A stretch of 64,000 bases of DNA from Saccharomonospora sp. CUA-673. Its GTDB lineage: Bacteria > Actinomycetota > Actinomycetes > Mycobacteriales > Pseudonocardiaceae. Below are positions 9,509 to 18,113 of this stretch, in pieces (positions within the stretch are counted from its first letter, which is position 1; the number at the start of each line of letters is the position of its first letter). The notes beneath the pieces are model-generated. The model saw nothing but the letters and a program-made list of their open reading frames with translations. It was not told the DNA's origin and searched no databases. The translations under genes and the position numbers were made by a program. Where the stretch lies: positions 62,001-126,000 of the forward strand of contig NZ_MKKE01000055.1 of NCBI RefSeq assembly GCF_001942305.1, in the 5' to 3' direction.

Positions 9509-10470
9509 ACGGTCGTTCCGGGGCAGAGGTAGGGCAGTTCGGTGCAGATGGCCGAGGCGATGGTCGCGTCCCGGTAGAGGATCAGGCCGACGAGCAGGGC
9601 GACCAGCAGCGCGACGGTCGTCAGCTGGAACTGCGTGCGCTGCTTCTCCGGTGCGTACAGCATCGCGATCATGACGAGAGCGCCGGCGACGAGCCCGCCG
9701 AGGTGACCGAGCAGGGAGATGCCGGGCAGGGTCACCGTGAGCACGAGGTTGATCGCGATGATGCCGATCGCGCCGCCGGGGTTGAGCCTGAGCTTGAGCA
9801 CGGCGACGAGCAGCGCGCCCATGAGGCCGTAGACGGCCCCCGAGGCGCCCGCGGTGCCGGTGTTGACCGAGCCGAGCAGGTAGACGGCCGTCGACCCGCC
9901 GAGCAGCGACACGAGGTACAGCGCGAGGAACCGCACCCTGCCGAGGAGCAGTTCGAGGTCGCGGCCGAGGATCCACAGGGCCAGCATGTTCATGGCCAGG
10001 TGGAGCAGTCCGTAGTGCAGGAACCCGGACATGAGCAGCCGGGTCCACTCGCCGTCGATGTGGATCGCCAGCGGCCACAGCTGTCCGTCCTGGAACAGCG
10101 TGGACTCGTTGTTCTGCATCGGGTCGCCGACCTGGGCGGCCGTGACGACGTAGAGCAGGACGTTGAGCGCGATGAGCACCGGCATGACGACGGGTCTCGT
10201 CGACACGCGCGCCCCGGCGACCGTGCGGCCGCCGGGGCGGAGCGGCTGCGCCTGACGCTGCTGCGCCCGCGCCGCCTCGACGCAGTCGATGCACTGCTGG
10301 CCGACCGAGGCGTCGCGCAGACAGTCGGGGCAGGCGGGCCTGCCGCAGCGCACACAGCTCAGCCCGGTCGGCGTGTGCGGGTGCCACCAGCACCCGGGAC
10401 GGGCGTCCTCGTCCGGCCGGGGCGGCTCACCGTAGGGCGGGTACGGAGGTTGGGTCACAACACGCTCCAC
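9505..10470 (-). CDS. Rhomboid family intramembrane serine protease
   Basis: This 321-residue protein cleaves transmembrane substrates within the membrane. The N-terminal cytoplasmic part carries a Cys/His zinc-finger-like cluster (CWWH, CVRCGRPACPDC, CIDC), typical of actinobacterial rhomboids. Six or more helices follow, with the oxyanion-region HYGLLHLAMNM (about 152-162), catalytic Ser210 in GASGAVYG and catalytic His256 in LLGHLGG. The start is either ATG 10470 (MERVV) or the GTG that opens VTQPPYPPYGEPP. It lies between the PH-domain gene and ppiA, as in related genomes. Confidence 0.92.
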   Translation of the reverse strand: MERVVTQPPYPPYGEPPRPDEDARPGCWWHPHTPTGLSCVRCGRPACPDCLRDASVGQQCIDCVEAARAQQRQAQPLRPGGRTVAGARVSTRPVVMPVLIALNVLLYVVTAAQVGDPMQNNESTLFQDGQLWPLAIHIDGEWTRLLMSGFLHYGLLHLAMNMLALWILGRDLELLLGRVRFLALYLVSLLGGSTAVYLLGSVNTGTAGASGAVYGLMGALLVAVLKLRLNPGGAIGIIAINLVLTVTLPGISLLGHLGGLVAGALVMIAMLYAPEKQRTQFQLTTVALLVALLVGLILYRDATIASAICTELPYLCPGTTV

Positions 10471-10519
10471 GTCACGACCGTCAACCTACCTACCGTGTAC
10501 TGCGTGGGTGCAGCAGAGA

Positions 10520-11077
10520 TCAGGAGCGCTCGATCTCGACCGACTCGATGACGATGTCCTCGAGCGGCTTGTCGGCGGGACCGGTCGCGACGCGGCCGAT
10601 CTCGTCGACGACGGCGCGGGAGGCGTCGTCGGCGGCCTCGCCGAAGATCGTGTGCTTGAAGTTCAGGTGCGGCGTCGGCGCCACCGTGATGAAGAACTGC
10701 GAACCGTTGGTGCCCGGTCCGGCGTTCGCCATGGCCAGCAGGTACGGCCGGTTGAACTGCAGTTCCGGGTGGAACTCGTCGTCGAACTTGTAACCGGGGC
10801 CGCCGCGGCCGGTGCCGGTCGGGTCGCCGCCCTGGAGCATGAAGCCGTCGATGACGCGGTGGAAGATGGCGCCGTCGTAGAACGGACCGGTCTTCTCGCC
10901 CTTGGCGTTCGGCTGGGTGTATTCCTTGGTGCCCTCGGCGAGACCGACGAAGTTCGCGACCGTCTTCGGGGCGTGATCAGGGAAGAGGTTGATGGCGATG
11001 TCGCCACGGTTCGTATGCAGAGTGGCCTTGATCTTGGAACCGACCACGCTCTCATTGCTCTCAGTCACACGAATCAT
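10520..11077 (-). CDS. ppiA: Peptidyl-prolyl cis-trans isomerase, cyclophilin type (PpiA)
   Basis: Cytoplasmic cyclophilin of 185 residues that speeds proline isomerisation during folding. Diagnostic segments are FVGLAEGTKEY, FYDGAIFHRVIDGFMLQGGD (with the catalytic Arg in FHRV), GSQFFITVAPTPHLN and HTIFGE. There is no signal peptide. The order rhomboid-ppiA and the nearness to crgA repeat the mycobacterial Rv0009-Rv0011 arrangement. The gene is divergent from the Lys/Ala-rich gene at 11167. Confidence 0.94.
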   Translation of the reverse strand: MIRVTESNESVVGSKIKATLHTNRGDIAINLFPDHAPKTVANFVGLAEGTKEYTQPNAKGEKTGPFYDGAIFHRVIDGFMLQGGDPTGTGRGGPGYKFDDEFHPELQFNRPYLLAMANAGPGTNGSQFFITVAPTPHLNFKHTIFGEAADDASRAVVDEIGRVATGPADKPLEDIVIESVEIERS

Positions 11078-11166
11078 CGTGCCATCCCGGGCATAATCCA
11101 GCGTTAAGGGGCAGGATGGACTGTACGGTGACAGTCAGAGAACCGACGAATGACGAGGTGGAGGCG

Positions 11167-11777
11167 ATGACTCGAACCGCGGAGGCGGGTGAGTCCGTGA
11201 AGGACCAGCTGACCGATGGGGCCGAGGAGCTCGTGAAGAACTCGAAGCGGGCCCAGAAGAAGCTGGCCGCTCAGGCCAAGAAGGCCGGCAAAGAGGTCTC
11301 CAAGAGCGCCAAGAAGGCCAAGCAGGTCGCCGACGATCGTCGCGGCGAACTGGCCGAGCCGACCCGCAAGGCCAAGAAGGCGGCCATCAAGCGGCCAAGG
11401 CCGCCGGTGAGTCCAAGCGCCGGGCGAAGAAGGACTTCAAGCTGGCCAAGAAGGACTTCAAGGCCGCGATGAAGGACGCCAAGGGCGCTGCGACCGGCGA
11501 GAACGGTGAGAAGAAGAAGCGCAGGAAGCTTCCGATCTTCCTGGCCATCGCCGTGATCGCGGGCGTGGCGTACGCGCTGCGGCCGAAGCCGGAGGCCCCG
11601 GTGGCGCCGGCTCCGCCGAGGAGCACCGACAAGCCGGAGACCCCCGGCACGTCGAGCTCGGCGGGTACGTCCGGTTCGACGGGCGCTGCCGGTTCGACCG
11701 GCTCGGCGGGTTCGGCGAGCTCGAACGGCCAGTCGGCCGCGAAGCCGCAGCCGAACCAGACGCCGAAGCAGTCCTGA
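11167..11777 (+). CDS. Lys/Ala-rich protein with one membrane helix, -1 frameshift as read
   Basis: ATG at 11167 has a GGAGG site a few bases upstream; the frame is also open back to 11116. The first ~75 residues are a histone-like Lys/Ala helix (KRAQKKLAAQAKKAGKEVSK). The frame breaks near 11391, where AAG-GCG-GCC has lost one G. In the restored frame the repeat continues (AKKDFKLAKKDFKAAMKDAK), then a single helix LPIFLAIAVIAGVAYAL, then a Ser/Thr/Gly/Ala-rich tail (SSSAGTSGSTGAAGSTGSAG). Basic Lys/Ala-rich helices may bind DNA or acidic partners, but no function is known. It ends just before a strong terminator. Confidence 0.65.
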
Positions 11778-11850
11778 CCGGCGTCGGCCGGACCTGTCCG
11801 GTCGTCGCTCAGGCCGGGTCCGCGGCAGGGCCCGAACAACCGAAAAGCTG

Positions 11851-11903
11851 CGAAAGGGCTACCTTCCTCGACGTGTGAACACGCTGGGAAGGTAGCCCTT
11901 TCG
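11851..11903. terminator. Strong bidirectional terminator
   Basis: Perfect 17-bp inverted repeat: CGAAAGGGCTACCTTCC (11851-11867) and its complement GGAAGGTAGCCCTTTCG (11887-11903). The loop itself contains CGTGT-GA-ACACG, which would extend the hairpin. It sits between convergent stops at 11777 (+) and 11919 (-). The AAAG and CTTT ends give U-rich tracts on either strand. Confidence 0.85.
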
Positions 11904-11918
11904 AGTGAGAATCGAAGA

Positions 11919-12383
11919 TCAGGCGGAGTGCTTCTGGATGAGCGCACCCAGGCGCGGCAGCGCCTCGACGACGTTCTCCTTGCCCTTCGGGCGCAGCTTC
12001 TCGTAGACCTTCTTGATGGAGTCGCGCGAGGACTTCTCGGCGCGCGAGTCGGTGACCGACAGCAGCGCGTCGGCGGCCTCGTCGCCACGGGACGGCAGGT
12101 AGGCGCCGAAGTCGCCGCCGCCGTTGGCCTTGAAGTCGGCGAAGATCGGCTCGAGCGCCGCGACGAAGTCGTCGAGGAGGCTGTCGACGGCGGAGCCGAT
12201 GATGCCCGGCTTGATCTTCTTGACGGCGCCGTAGCCGGTCTTGATGACCGTGCCGGACACGCCGCTCTTGTCGCCGACCTCTGCGTCGATGAGCTCGGTC
12301 AGGTCGGTGACGACGTCCGGACGCTTGGTGGAGTCGAGCAGAGCTTCCTTGAGGGTGTCAGCCACGAGATCTTCCTTCGTCAC
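11919..12383 (-). CDS. Conserved actinobacterial helical protein of unknown function (possibly DUF6918-like)
   Basis: A 154-residue, mostly helical, soluble protein beginning TKEDLVADTLKEALLDSTKR and ending LGALIQKHSA. It contains the segments DAEVGDKSGVSGTVIKTGYG and KKVYEKLRPKGKENVVEALP. I see no signal peptide, membrane helix or catalytic motif. The GTG start at 12383 follows an unremarkable leader. The protein looks like a family seen widely in actinobacteria with no assigned role; the DUF name is from memory and uncertain. Confidence 0.65.
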   Translation of the reverse strand: MTKEDLVADTLKEALLDSTKRPDVVTDLTELIDAEVGDKSGVSGTVIKTGYGAVKKIKPGIIGSAVDSLLDDFVAALEPIFADFKANGGGDFGAYLPSRGDEAADALLSVTDSRAEKSSRDSIKKVYEKLRPKGKENVVEALPRLGALIQKHSA

Positions 12384-12454
12384 TTCGAAATTCGGAGGGG
12401 GACCCCACGCGGAACCGAACGGTCGACCGTCACCTGTTCAGGGGAGCCGGCGTC

Positions 12455-12466
12455 TGTTGATCAACA
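12455..12466. promoter_or_regulatory. Perfect 12-bp palindrome, possible operator
   Basis: TGTTGATCAACA lies about 70 bp upstream of the leftward gene starting at 12383, in a 193-bp gene-free stretch (12384-12576). It is notably AT-rich for this DNA. An operator is plausible, but no regulator is encoded next to it. Confidence 0.35.
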
Positions 12467-12576
12467 CTGAGTGGTCCGCGTGTGTGGCGCAACCCTAGTA
12501 CACCGGTCATTTGGTACCTACGTCGTGGCCTCGTATGCGTCGCCGACCGGTCACGGAGAGCGAGAACCCGGTGCTC

Positions 12577-13182
12577 TCAGAGGCCGAGGGTGGCGATGAC
12601 GTCGGTGGCGACGGTCCTGGCCTTCACGCTCTGTTGCTGGTTGGTGGTGACGATGACGGCGTCGCCCTCCTTGGACACGGCGTACACGGCGCCGGTCTCG
12701 TCGGCCTCGTAGCCGCCGCTCCAGCCGGGTGGCTGTTCGGTGGGGTTGGACGTGTCGATGGGGGCGGCGCGGTCGACGAGTCCGGTGGCGACGTCGGGTT
12801 CGCCGACGTAGACCTGCACGCTCAGCTGCTCCTCGCCGTCGGGCCGGTAGAAGAAGCACGTGGGGTGGGGTTCGTCGGCCGAGAGACGCACCTGGCCGAC
12901 GCCCTGCCCGTTGGCGCGCTCGGCCTCGGCGGTGGGCAGGTAGGGGCATTCGCCGGTGGTGGCGGGCTGCGGTTCGGGCGGCAGCTCGGGCGCGGGTTTG
13001 GTGCGGGTGACGGTCCGGGTGGTCGGCTCGCCCTGTTCGGCATCGGCCGCACTGCCGTTGTCCCCGTTGCCGTCGTTGCCGCCGGGTTCGGGGATGGTGC
13101 AGCCGGTGACGGTGAGCGCGGCGGCGGCCGTTGCCGCGATCAGTGCGCGACGGGCGCCGGCGGATCCGAACAGTCGTCCCAT
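12577..13182 (-). CDS. DUF2020-family lipoprotein
   Basis: A 201-residue exported lipoprotein. The N-terminus has a basic start, a hydrophobic stretch (ALIAATAAAALTV) and the lipobox TVTGC with Cys28. A disordered Gly/Asn/Asp and Thr/Pro linker leads to the folded part ECPYLPTAEAERANGQGVG and CFFYRPDGEEQLSVQVYVG, the pattern of the actinobacterial DUF2020 family. The two cysteines (ECPY and TCFFY) may form a disulfide. The function is unknown; the location is the outer face of the membrane. Confidence 0.8.
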   Translation of the reverse strand: MGRLFGSAGARRALIAATAAAALTVTGCTIPEPGGNDGNGDNGSAADAEQGEPTTRTVTRTKPAPELPPEPQPATTGECPYLPTAEAERANGQGVGQVRLSADEPHPTCFFYRPDGEEQLSVQVYVGEPDVATGLVDRAAPIDTSNPTEQPPGWSGGYEADETGAVYAVSKEGDAVIVTTNQQQSVKARTVATDVIATLGL

Positions 13183-13235
13183 GCCTGCGAGTCAATCAGA
13201 TGGGGCCGTGCGGCGACGGCTGGCACGCTGGTGGC

Positions 13236-14044
13236 ATGGACATCGTCACCGAGTCAACGGCAGGCAACGGCAACCAGTGGGACCGCGTGGTCGAGCTGGT
13301 CCGCGAGGTACTGGTCGGCGAGCTGCTGGGGTGTTATGCGCACGGTTCGGCGGTGCGGGGAGTCTGCGACCGGCCAGTGACATCGACGTCCTCGTCGTGG
13401 CGGAGCGATCGTTGACCGGGGAGCAACGCAGGGCGTTGACCGACGGCTGCCTGCGCCTGTCCGGCATGAGCGGCGACGTGCGGCCGGTGGAGTTGACCGT
13501 CGTGGTCCGCGAGGACGTCGTGCCGTGGCGGTTTCCGCCGACCGGGGATTTCCTGTACGGCGAGTGGCTGCGCTCCGAGTTCGAGGCGGGCACGGTGCCG
13601 GAACGCGGGCCGATGCCGGATCTGGCGGTGGTGATCGCGACGGCGCTGCAGAGCGACCGGACGTTGGCGGGTGCGCCGCCGGCCACGGTGCTGGAGCCGG
13701 TGCCGACGTCCGACGTGGTGCGCGCGAGCGTGGAGAGCCTGGACGAGCTGCTGTCCGAAGTGGGCACGGATACGCGGAACGTGGTCCTGACCGCTGCGCG
13801 CGTGTGGTCGACGGCGGTGACGGGCACGATCATGACGAAGGACGAGGCGGCGGCCTGGGCCGCCCGCCGACTGCCCGACGAGTACGCCCCGGTGGTCGAG
13901 CACGCCCGCGACCTCTACCTGGGCACCACGTACGCGGACGAGACGTGGCCGGAACCGATCCGAGCCCGGGCCCACGACTGCGTCGAGCGCATGGCCACCG
14001 AAGCCCGCGCCGCCCACGAGCGAAGGGACGATGAGTCGGATTGA
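13236..14044 (+). CDS. AadA-like aminoglycoside nucleotidyltransferase, -1 frameshift as read
   Basis: ATG at 13236 starts MDIVTESTAGNGNQWDRVVE. The nucleotidyltransferase signature GSAVRGGLRPASDIDVLVV is split by a missing G near 13362. In the restored frame both Asp residues of the SDIDVLV metal site are present. The C-terminal part RVWSTAVTGTIMTKDEAAAW matches the helical DUF4111 domain of spectinomycin/streptomycin adenylyltransferases. The restored length is about 269 residues, normal for AadA. Streptomycin or spectinomycin would be the expected substrates, but chromosomal actinomycete homologues may act on other molecules. No mobile element is seen next to it. Confidence 0.8.
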
Positions 14045-14102
14045 GCGCAGTCGCGCGTCAGCGCGTCCTTGGGGGCGGTGGTCGGGCGACGGGTGGGCGC
14101 AC

Positions 14103-14145
14103 CCGACGGCCCCATGGCTGCGTTCAACGCGACTATGGGGCCCTC
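14103..14145. repeat. Dispersed intergenic hairpin repeat, copy 1
   Basis: Imperfect inverted repeat: 21-nt arms at 14103-14123 and 14125-14145 around a single central C, 17 of 21 positions complementary, with the core GGCCCCATGG / ATGGGGCC. It lies between the convergent adenylyltransferase and GAF-regulator genes. The same unit recurs at 18604, 22848 and 25704, always at 3' ends of genes. It could act as a bidirectional terminator. Confidence 0.75.
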
Positions 14146-14171
14146 GGGAGCACCCGGGACGCGCTCCCCGG

Positions 14172-15355
14172 TCAGCGGTGGACGGTGAGGTGCACGCCGT
14201 CGGCGAGGCGGTAGGGGGCGGGGGCGACGAGGTCGCCGACGACGCGGCGGAGTCGGGAGACCTCGGCGCGCGCGGTCACCACGTGCCCGTCGTCGCCGAA
14301 CAGGCCGCGGCCCAGCGCGGCGGCGTCGAGTCCGTCGGGGCCCGCGTCGGCGATCAGCGCGAGCACCTGGCCCTGTCGCCTGGTCAGCGCCGCCGACCAC
14401 GATCCGTCGCCGTCGTGCACGCGCACCACGGGCGCCCCGCCGGCCGCTCCGGTGAGGTCGAGTTCGGCGCGCATCGGTCCCCGTTCGCGGGGGCGCAGCA
14501 GCCAGCCCTCGCCGAGTCGTTCGGGGGTGCACAGTCCGACGCCGGCGACCGCCATCGGCCGTCCCTCGCGCGGCACGGGCACCCGCGCACCCGCGGCGAT
14601 GCCGGAGCGCATGGCGACCCAGCCGTCGTCGTCGACCACCAGCAGCGGTTCGGCCGTGCCGCCGAGCACCGGTTCGGCGCTGCGCCGCAGCCGTTCCAGT
14701 CGTTGTTCGTGCAGTCGCCACAGGCTCGTCTCGGCGAGCCGCACCGACGTCTCGACGAGCGCGCCGACCGCGGGATGCCACGTCAACGCCGGACCGCTGA
14801 TGTCGACGATCCCGGCCAGCTCACCCGTCACCGGCGAGTGCACCGGTTGCGCGCAGCAGTACCAGCCGTGCTGCGCCGATTCGAAGTGCTCGCCCGCCAA
14901 CAGCTGCACCGGTGCGGCCTCGACGAGCGCCGTGCCCACGGCGTTCGTCCCGACGGTGGCCTCGCCCCAGTGCGCGCCCTCGGCGAAGCCGACGGCGTCG
15001 GCGTGGGTCCGCACCCGCGTCGAGCCGTCGCGCCACAGCACCACGCCGTCGCGTCGGTGACGACGACCAGGAACGGTGACGTCTCGGCGGCGTGGCGCAA
15101 CATCAGCCGCAGGTCGTCGATCACCGGTTCCAGCCCGCTGAGTCGGCGGCGCAGTTGGACCTCGTCGAACGACACGGCCGCCCGGTTGGCGCGCGACGCG
15201 TCCAGTCCGAGGTCCAGCACCCGCGACCACGACCGTTGCACCACCCCGCGCGGGCGCACGGGCGGGCGGGTGCCCGACAGCACCGCCTCGTGCATCCGGC
15301 GCAGCATGCGGGCGCGTTCGGACACGTCGAGCGGGAGCGCGGCTTCACCGGTCAC
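14172..15355 (-). CDS. GAF-domain transcriptional regulator (acetoin-regulator-like), -1 frameshift as read
   Basis: GTG at 15355 has a good AAGGAGG site 8 bases upstream. The N-terminal region (PPVRPRGVVQRSWSRVLDLG) and the following GAF-like domain (WRDGSTRVRTHADAVGFAEG and then GTNAVGTALVEAAPVQLLAG, EHF, WYCCAQPVHSP) match the sensor part of sigma-54-activator-like actinobacterial regulators that lack the AAA domain. The C-terminus is a winged-helix segment (LTRRQGQVLALIADAGPDGL and TARAEVSRLRRVVGDLV). A missing G near 15050 splits the protein within VVTDADGVVLWRDG. It is divergent from the flavin monooxygenase at 15480 and probably controls it. Confidence 0.78.
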
Positions 15356-15479
15356 GACCAGCACCTCCTTCGGCGTGCGCGTGCAACGCGGCGCAACGCT
15401 GGCGGCGCCGACAACTCTGCGCAGACCGTGTATCCCACATCACACGATGCCGTGCCTGGCCGCAAGGGAGGGACCTCCA

Positions 15480-17314
15480 ATGACGCAGACCCTCGGTACC
15501 CCGCAGACCGATTCGCTGCCGAGTCCGCAGCAGAAGGCGGAGAACTGGCTGGCCGCGTTCGCCGACGCGCTCGCCGGCCGCGACATCCCCCGCGCGGCGA
15601 GCATGTTCGCCGCCACCAGCTATTGGCGCGACCTCATCGCGTTCACGTGGAACATCGCCACCACCGAGAATCCCGACGGCGTGCAGCACCGACTGGAGGC
15701 CACGCTCGGCGACACCGATCCGACGAACTTCGCCCTCGACGACACCCCGGAGCAGGCCGACGGGGTGATCACGGCGTGGTTCACGTTCGAGACCGCCGTG
15801 GGCCGTGGGCACGGTCTCGTGCGGCTCGTCGAGGAGGACGACGAGCCGAAGGCGTGGACGTTCCTGACCACGATGTACGAGCTCAAGGGCCACGAGGAGC
15901 CGCGCGGGACGCACCGGCCGAAGGGAACCGAGCACGGCATCCACCCGGGACGCGCGACGTGGGCCGAGGAGCGTGCGCGGGAGGAGGCCGAGCTCGGCAC
16001 GACGGCCCAGCCGTACGTGCTGGTCATCGGCGGCGGGCAGGGCGGGATCGCGCTCGGTGCGCGGTTGCGCCAGCTCGACGTGCCGTCGCTGGTGATCGAC
16101 AACCATCCGCGGCCCGGTGACCAGTGGCGCGGCCGGTACAAGTCGCTGTGCCTGCACGACCCGGTCTGGTACGACCACCTGCCGTATCTGAAGTTCCCCG
16201 ACAACTGGCCGGTGTTCGCGCCGAAGGACAAGATCGCCGACTGGCTCGAGGCGTACGTGAAGATCATGGAGGTCCCGTACTGGGGCTCGACCACGGCGAC
16301 GTCGGCGAGCTACGACGCCGCGGCCGGGCAGTGGACCGTCGAGATCGACCGCGACGGCGAGCGGATGACGCTGTACCCGACGCACGTCGTGCTGGCCACG
16401 GGCATGTCGGGCAAGCCGAACGTGCCGCAGCTGCCGGGGCAGGACGTGTTCCGCGGCGAGCAGCACCACTCGTCGCAGCACCCCGGACCGGACGCCTACG
16501 CGGGCAAACGGTGCGTGGTGATCGGCAGCAACAACTCGTCGTTCGACATCTGCGGTGCGCTGTGGGAGCACGGCGCGGACGTGACGATGGTCCAGCGTTC
16601 GTCGACGCACATCGTCAAGAGCGACAGCCTCATGGAGATCGGCATGGGCGACCTGTACTCGGAGCGCGCCCTCGCCTCGGGCGTGACCACCGAGAAGGCC
16701 GACATGATCTTCGCGTCGCTGCCGTACCGGATCCTGCACGAGTTCCAGATCCCGCTGTACGAACGGATGAAGGAGCAGGACGCCGAGTTCTACGAACGGC
16801 TCGAACGCGCCGGGTTCCGGCTCGACTTCGGTGCCGACGAGTCGGGGCTGTTCCTGAAGTACCTGCGGCGCGGTTCGGGGTACTACATCGACGTCGGCGC
16901 GGCCGACCTCGTCGCCGACGGGCGGATCGCGCTCGCGCACGGCCAGGTCGACCACCTCACCGAGGACGCGTGGTGCTCGAGGACGGCACGGAACTGCCCG
17001 CGGACCTCGTCGTGTACGCGACGGGCTACGGGTCGATGAACGGCTGGGCGGCCGACCTGATGGGTCAGGACATCGCGGACAAGGTCGGCAAGGTGTGGGG
17101 CCTGGGCTCGGACACACCCAAGGACCCCGGCCCGTGGGAGGGCGAGCAGCGCAACATGTGGAAGCCCACGAAGCAGGAGGCGCTGTGGTTCCACGGCGGC
17201 AACCTGCACCAGTCGCGGCACTACTCGCTGTACCTGGCGCTGCAGCTCAAGGCCCGGCACGTCGGCATCCCGACGCCCGTGCACGAACCCGCCGAGGTCC
17301 ACCACACGCACTGA
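15480..17314 (+). CDS. Flavin-containing monooxygenase with N-terminal NTF2-like domain, -1 frameshift as read
   Basis: ATG at 15480 follows AGGGAGG. Residues 1 to about 165 look like a SnoaL/NTF2-type domain (AFADALAGRDIPRAASMFAA, then SYWRDLIAFTWN). The class B flavoprotein monooxygenase core follows, with the FAD motif VIGGGQGGIALGARLRQL, the FMO segment PGDQWRGRYKSLCLHDPVWY and the NADPH motif VIGSNNSSFDICGALWEHG. The frame breaks near 16968 (DG-VVLEDG, one G lost) and resumes through VVYATGYGSMNGWAADLMG to the stop at 17314. The restored length is about 611 residues. A substrate cannot be named; oxidation of an aldehyde, ketone or amine is typical of the family. Confidence 0.85.
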
Positions 17315-17329
17315 GCCCGTCGTCGACCC

Positions 17330-17369
17330 CCGTCCGTGGTGGCGCTGTTGCCGGCGCCACCACGGACGG
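17330..17369. terminator. Rho-independent terminator after the monooxygenase
   Basis: Perfect 16-bp stem: CCGTCCGTGGTGGCGC (17330-17345) and GCGCCACCACGGACGG (17354-17369) with an 8-nt loop, 15 bp after the monooxygenase stop. Its right arm is part of the 57-bp direct repeat that recurs at 18019. The second copy of the repeat lacks the left arm and so cannot form this hairpin. Confidence 0.75.
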
Positions 17370-17402
17370 ACCTGTCGATGTCCTCACCGGGCGGATGGTC
17401 GA
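17346..17402 (+). repeat. 57-bp direct repeat, left copy flanking the toxin-antitoxin module
   Basis: It begins TGTTGCCGGCGCCACCACGG and ends GGCGGATGGTCGA. It matches 18019-18075 at 56 of 57 positions (A versus G at one site after TGTCCTC). The two copies are 673 bp apart, and the stretch between them holds little more than the toxin-antitoxin pair. This copy runs to 12 bp before the antitoxin stop codon. Confidence 0.85.
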
Positions 17403-17413
17403 GCCGGTGTCGC

Positions 17414-17716
17414 TCAGGCGCCGATTCGGTCGAGATAGTCCTCGAGCGCGTCGCGGCCGAGCTGGGACACCGTCTTGCCCTCGCGCCGGGCCTCCTCGGC
17501 CGCCCGTTCGGCGAGACTCTCCGGGACCCGGAACGCAATCTGCGGTGAACGCTTGCCACCGCCGGTCAGCGAGGGCCGTCCACCGCGCGCCCGCCGGACG
17601 GCGTCCTCCGCCACCTCCTCGGCCCTGGCCTCGGTGATCCGTTCACCGCGCGAGTCGAGCACGACCTCCTCGTCGAGGTCGATGTCCCCTGCGTCGAAAT
17701 ACCTGTCCTTGCTCAT
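17414..17716 (-). CDS. Ribbon-helix-helix antitoxin-like protein
   Basis: A 100-residue acidic and basic protein. The N-terminal 45 residues are acidic and probably disordered (DAGDIDLDEEVVLDSRGERI). The C-terminal part SPQIAFRVPESLAERAAEEA followed by RREGKTVSQLGRDALEDYL is a ribbon-helix-helix DNA-binding fold of the CopG type. ATG at 17716 overlaps the upstream toxin-like gene by ATGA. Toxin first and RHH antitoxin second is the order seen in BrnTA-type modules. A palindrome just upstream of the pair is a good candidate for autoregulation by this protein. Confidence 0.75.
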   Translation of the reverse strand: MSKDRYFDAGDIDLDEEVVLDSRGERITEARAEEVAEDAVRRARGGRPSLTGGGKRSPQIAFRVPESLAERAAEEARREGKTVSQLGRDALEDYLDRIGA

Positions 17717-17964
17717 AACGATCGCCTCCGAAACTGCGTCGGCATGACGTGAATGACCAGCAGGAAGTCGGGCAGGATCACTGCCACGATCTCGAGCTCG
17801 ACGCCACGGTCGTCGACCCCGATCCATACAAGTTGGTCGTCGTACCCATCCTTTCCCGCAACGAATTCCGGTTCGCCGCAGCTGCTCATCGCGGCCAGCG
17901 CGTGCGCTTTCCCGATCTTGTGCTTCCTTGCACGCCGGGTGAACTTCACCGGTCTCGACATCAT
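17713..17964 (-). CDS. Putative small toxin of a type II toxin-antitoxin pair (BrnT/RelE-like, inferred)
   Basis: An 83-residue basic protein: MMSRPVKFTRRARKHKIGKA, then DDQLVWIGVDDRGVELEIVA, then VILPDFLLVIHVMPTQFRRR. The alternation of a basic helix and a hydrophobic beta sheet ending in HVMPT fits small RNase-type toxins, but I cannot place it firmly in a named family. Support comes from the ATGA overlap with the RHH gene, the AT-rich palindrome directly upstream of its start, and the flanking direct repeats. A housekeeping role cannot be excluded. Confidence 0.6.
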   Translation of the reverse strand: MMSRPVKFTRRARKHKIGKAHALAAMSSCGEPEFVAGKDGYDDQLVWIGVDDRGVELEIVAVILPDFLLVIHVMPTQFRRRSL

Positions 17965-17968
17965 CGAA

Positions 17969-17983
17969 TTTTGTCAGACAAAA
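17969..17983. promoter_or_regulatory. Palindromic operator of the toxin-antitoxin operon
   Basis: Perfect palindrome TTTTGTC-A-GACAAAA ends 5 bp before the toxin-like start codon. A second inverted repeat, ACCAGTT (17983-17989) and AACTGGT (18001-18007), lies directly behind it. The stretch is strikingly AT-rich for this genome. Autoregulation through such sites is usual for RHH antitoxins. Confidence 0.55.
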
Positions 17984-18018
17984 CCAGTTGTGTCCAACAG
18001 AACTGGTCGACGGGCGTG

Positions 18019-18075
18019 TGTTGCCGGCGCCACCACGGACGGACCTGTCGATGTCCTCGCCGGGCGGATGGTCGA
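18019..18075 (+). repeat. 57-bp direct repeat, right copy flanking the toxin-antitoxin module
   Basis: It matches 17346-17402 with one mismatch. This copy lies between the toxin-antitoxin promoter and the start of the membrane-protein gene at 18114. The pair may mark insertion of a 0.67-kb cassette into a terminator region or a local duplication. Confidence 0.85.
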
Positions 18076-18113
18076 TGATGGAAGGTGCGAACCCGGCAAA
18101 TGAGGGAGTGAAC

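Noticed and set aside
13236..14044. A mobile antibiotic-resistance cassette around the AadA-like gene
   Set aside because: No integron attachment site, transposase or inverted terminal repeat was seen; base composition matches the chromosome.
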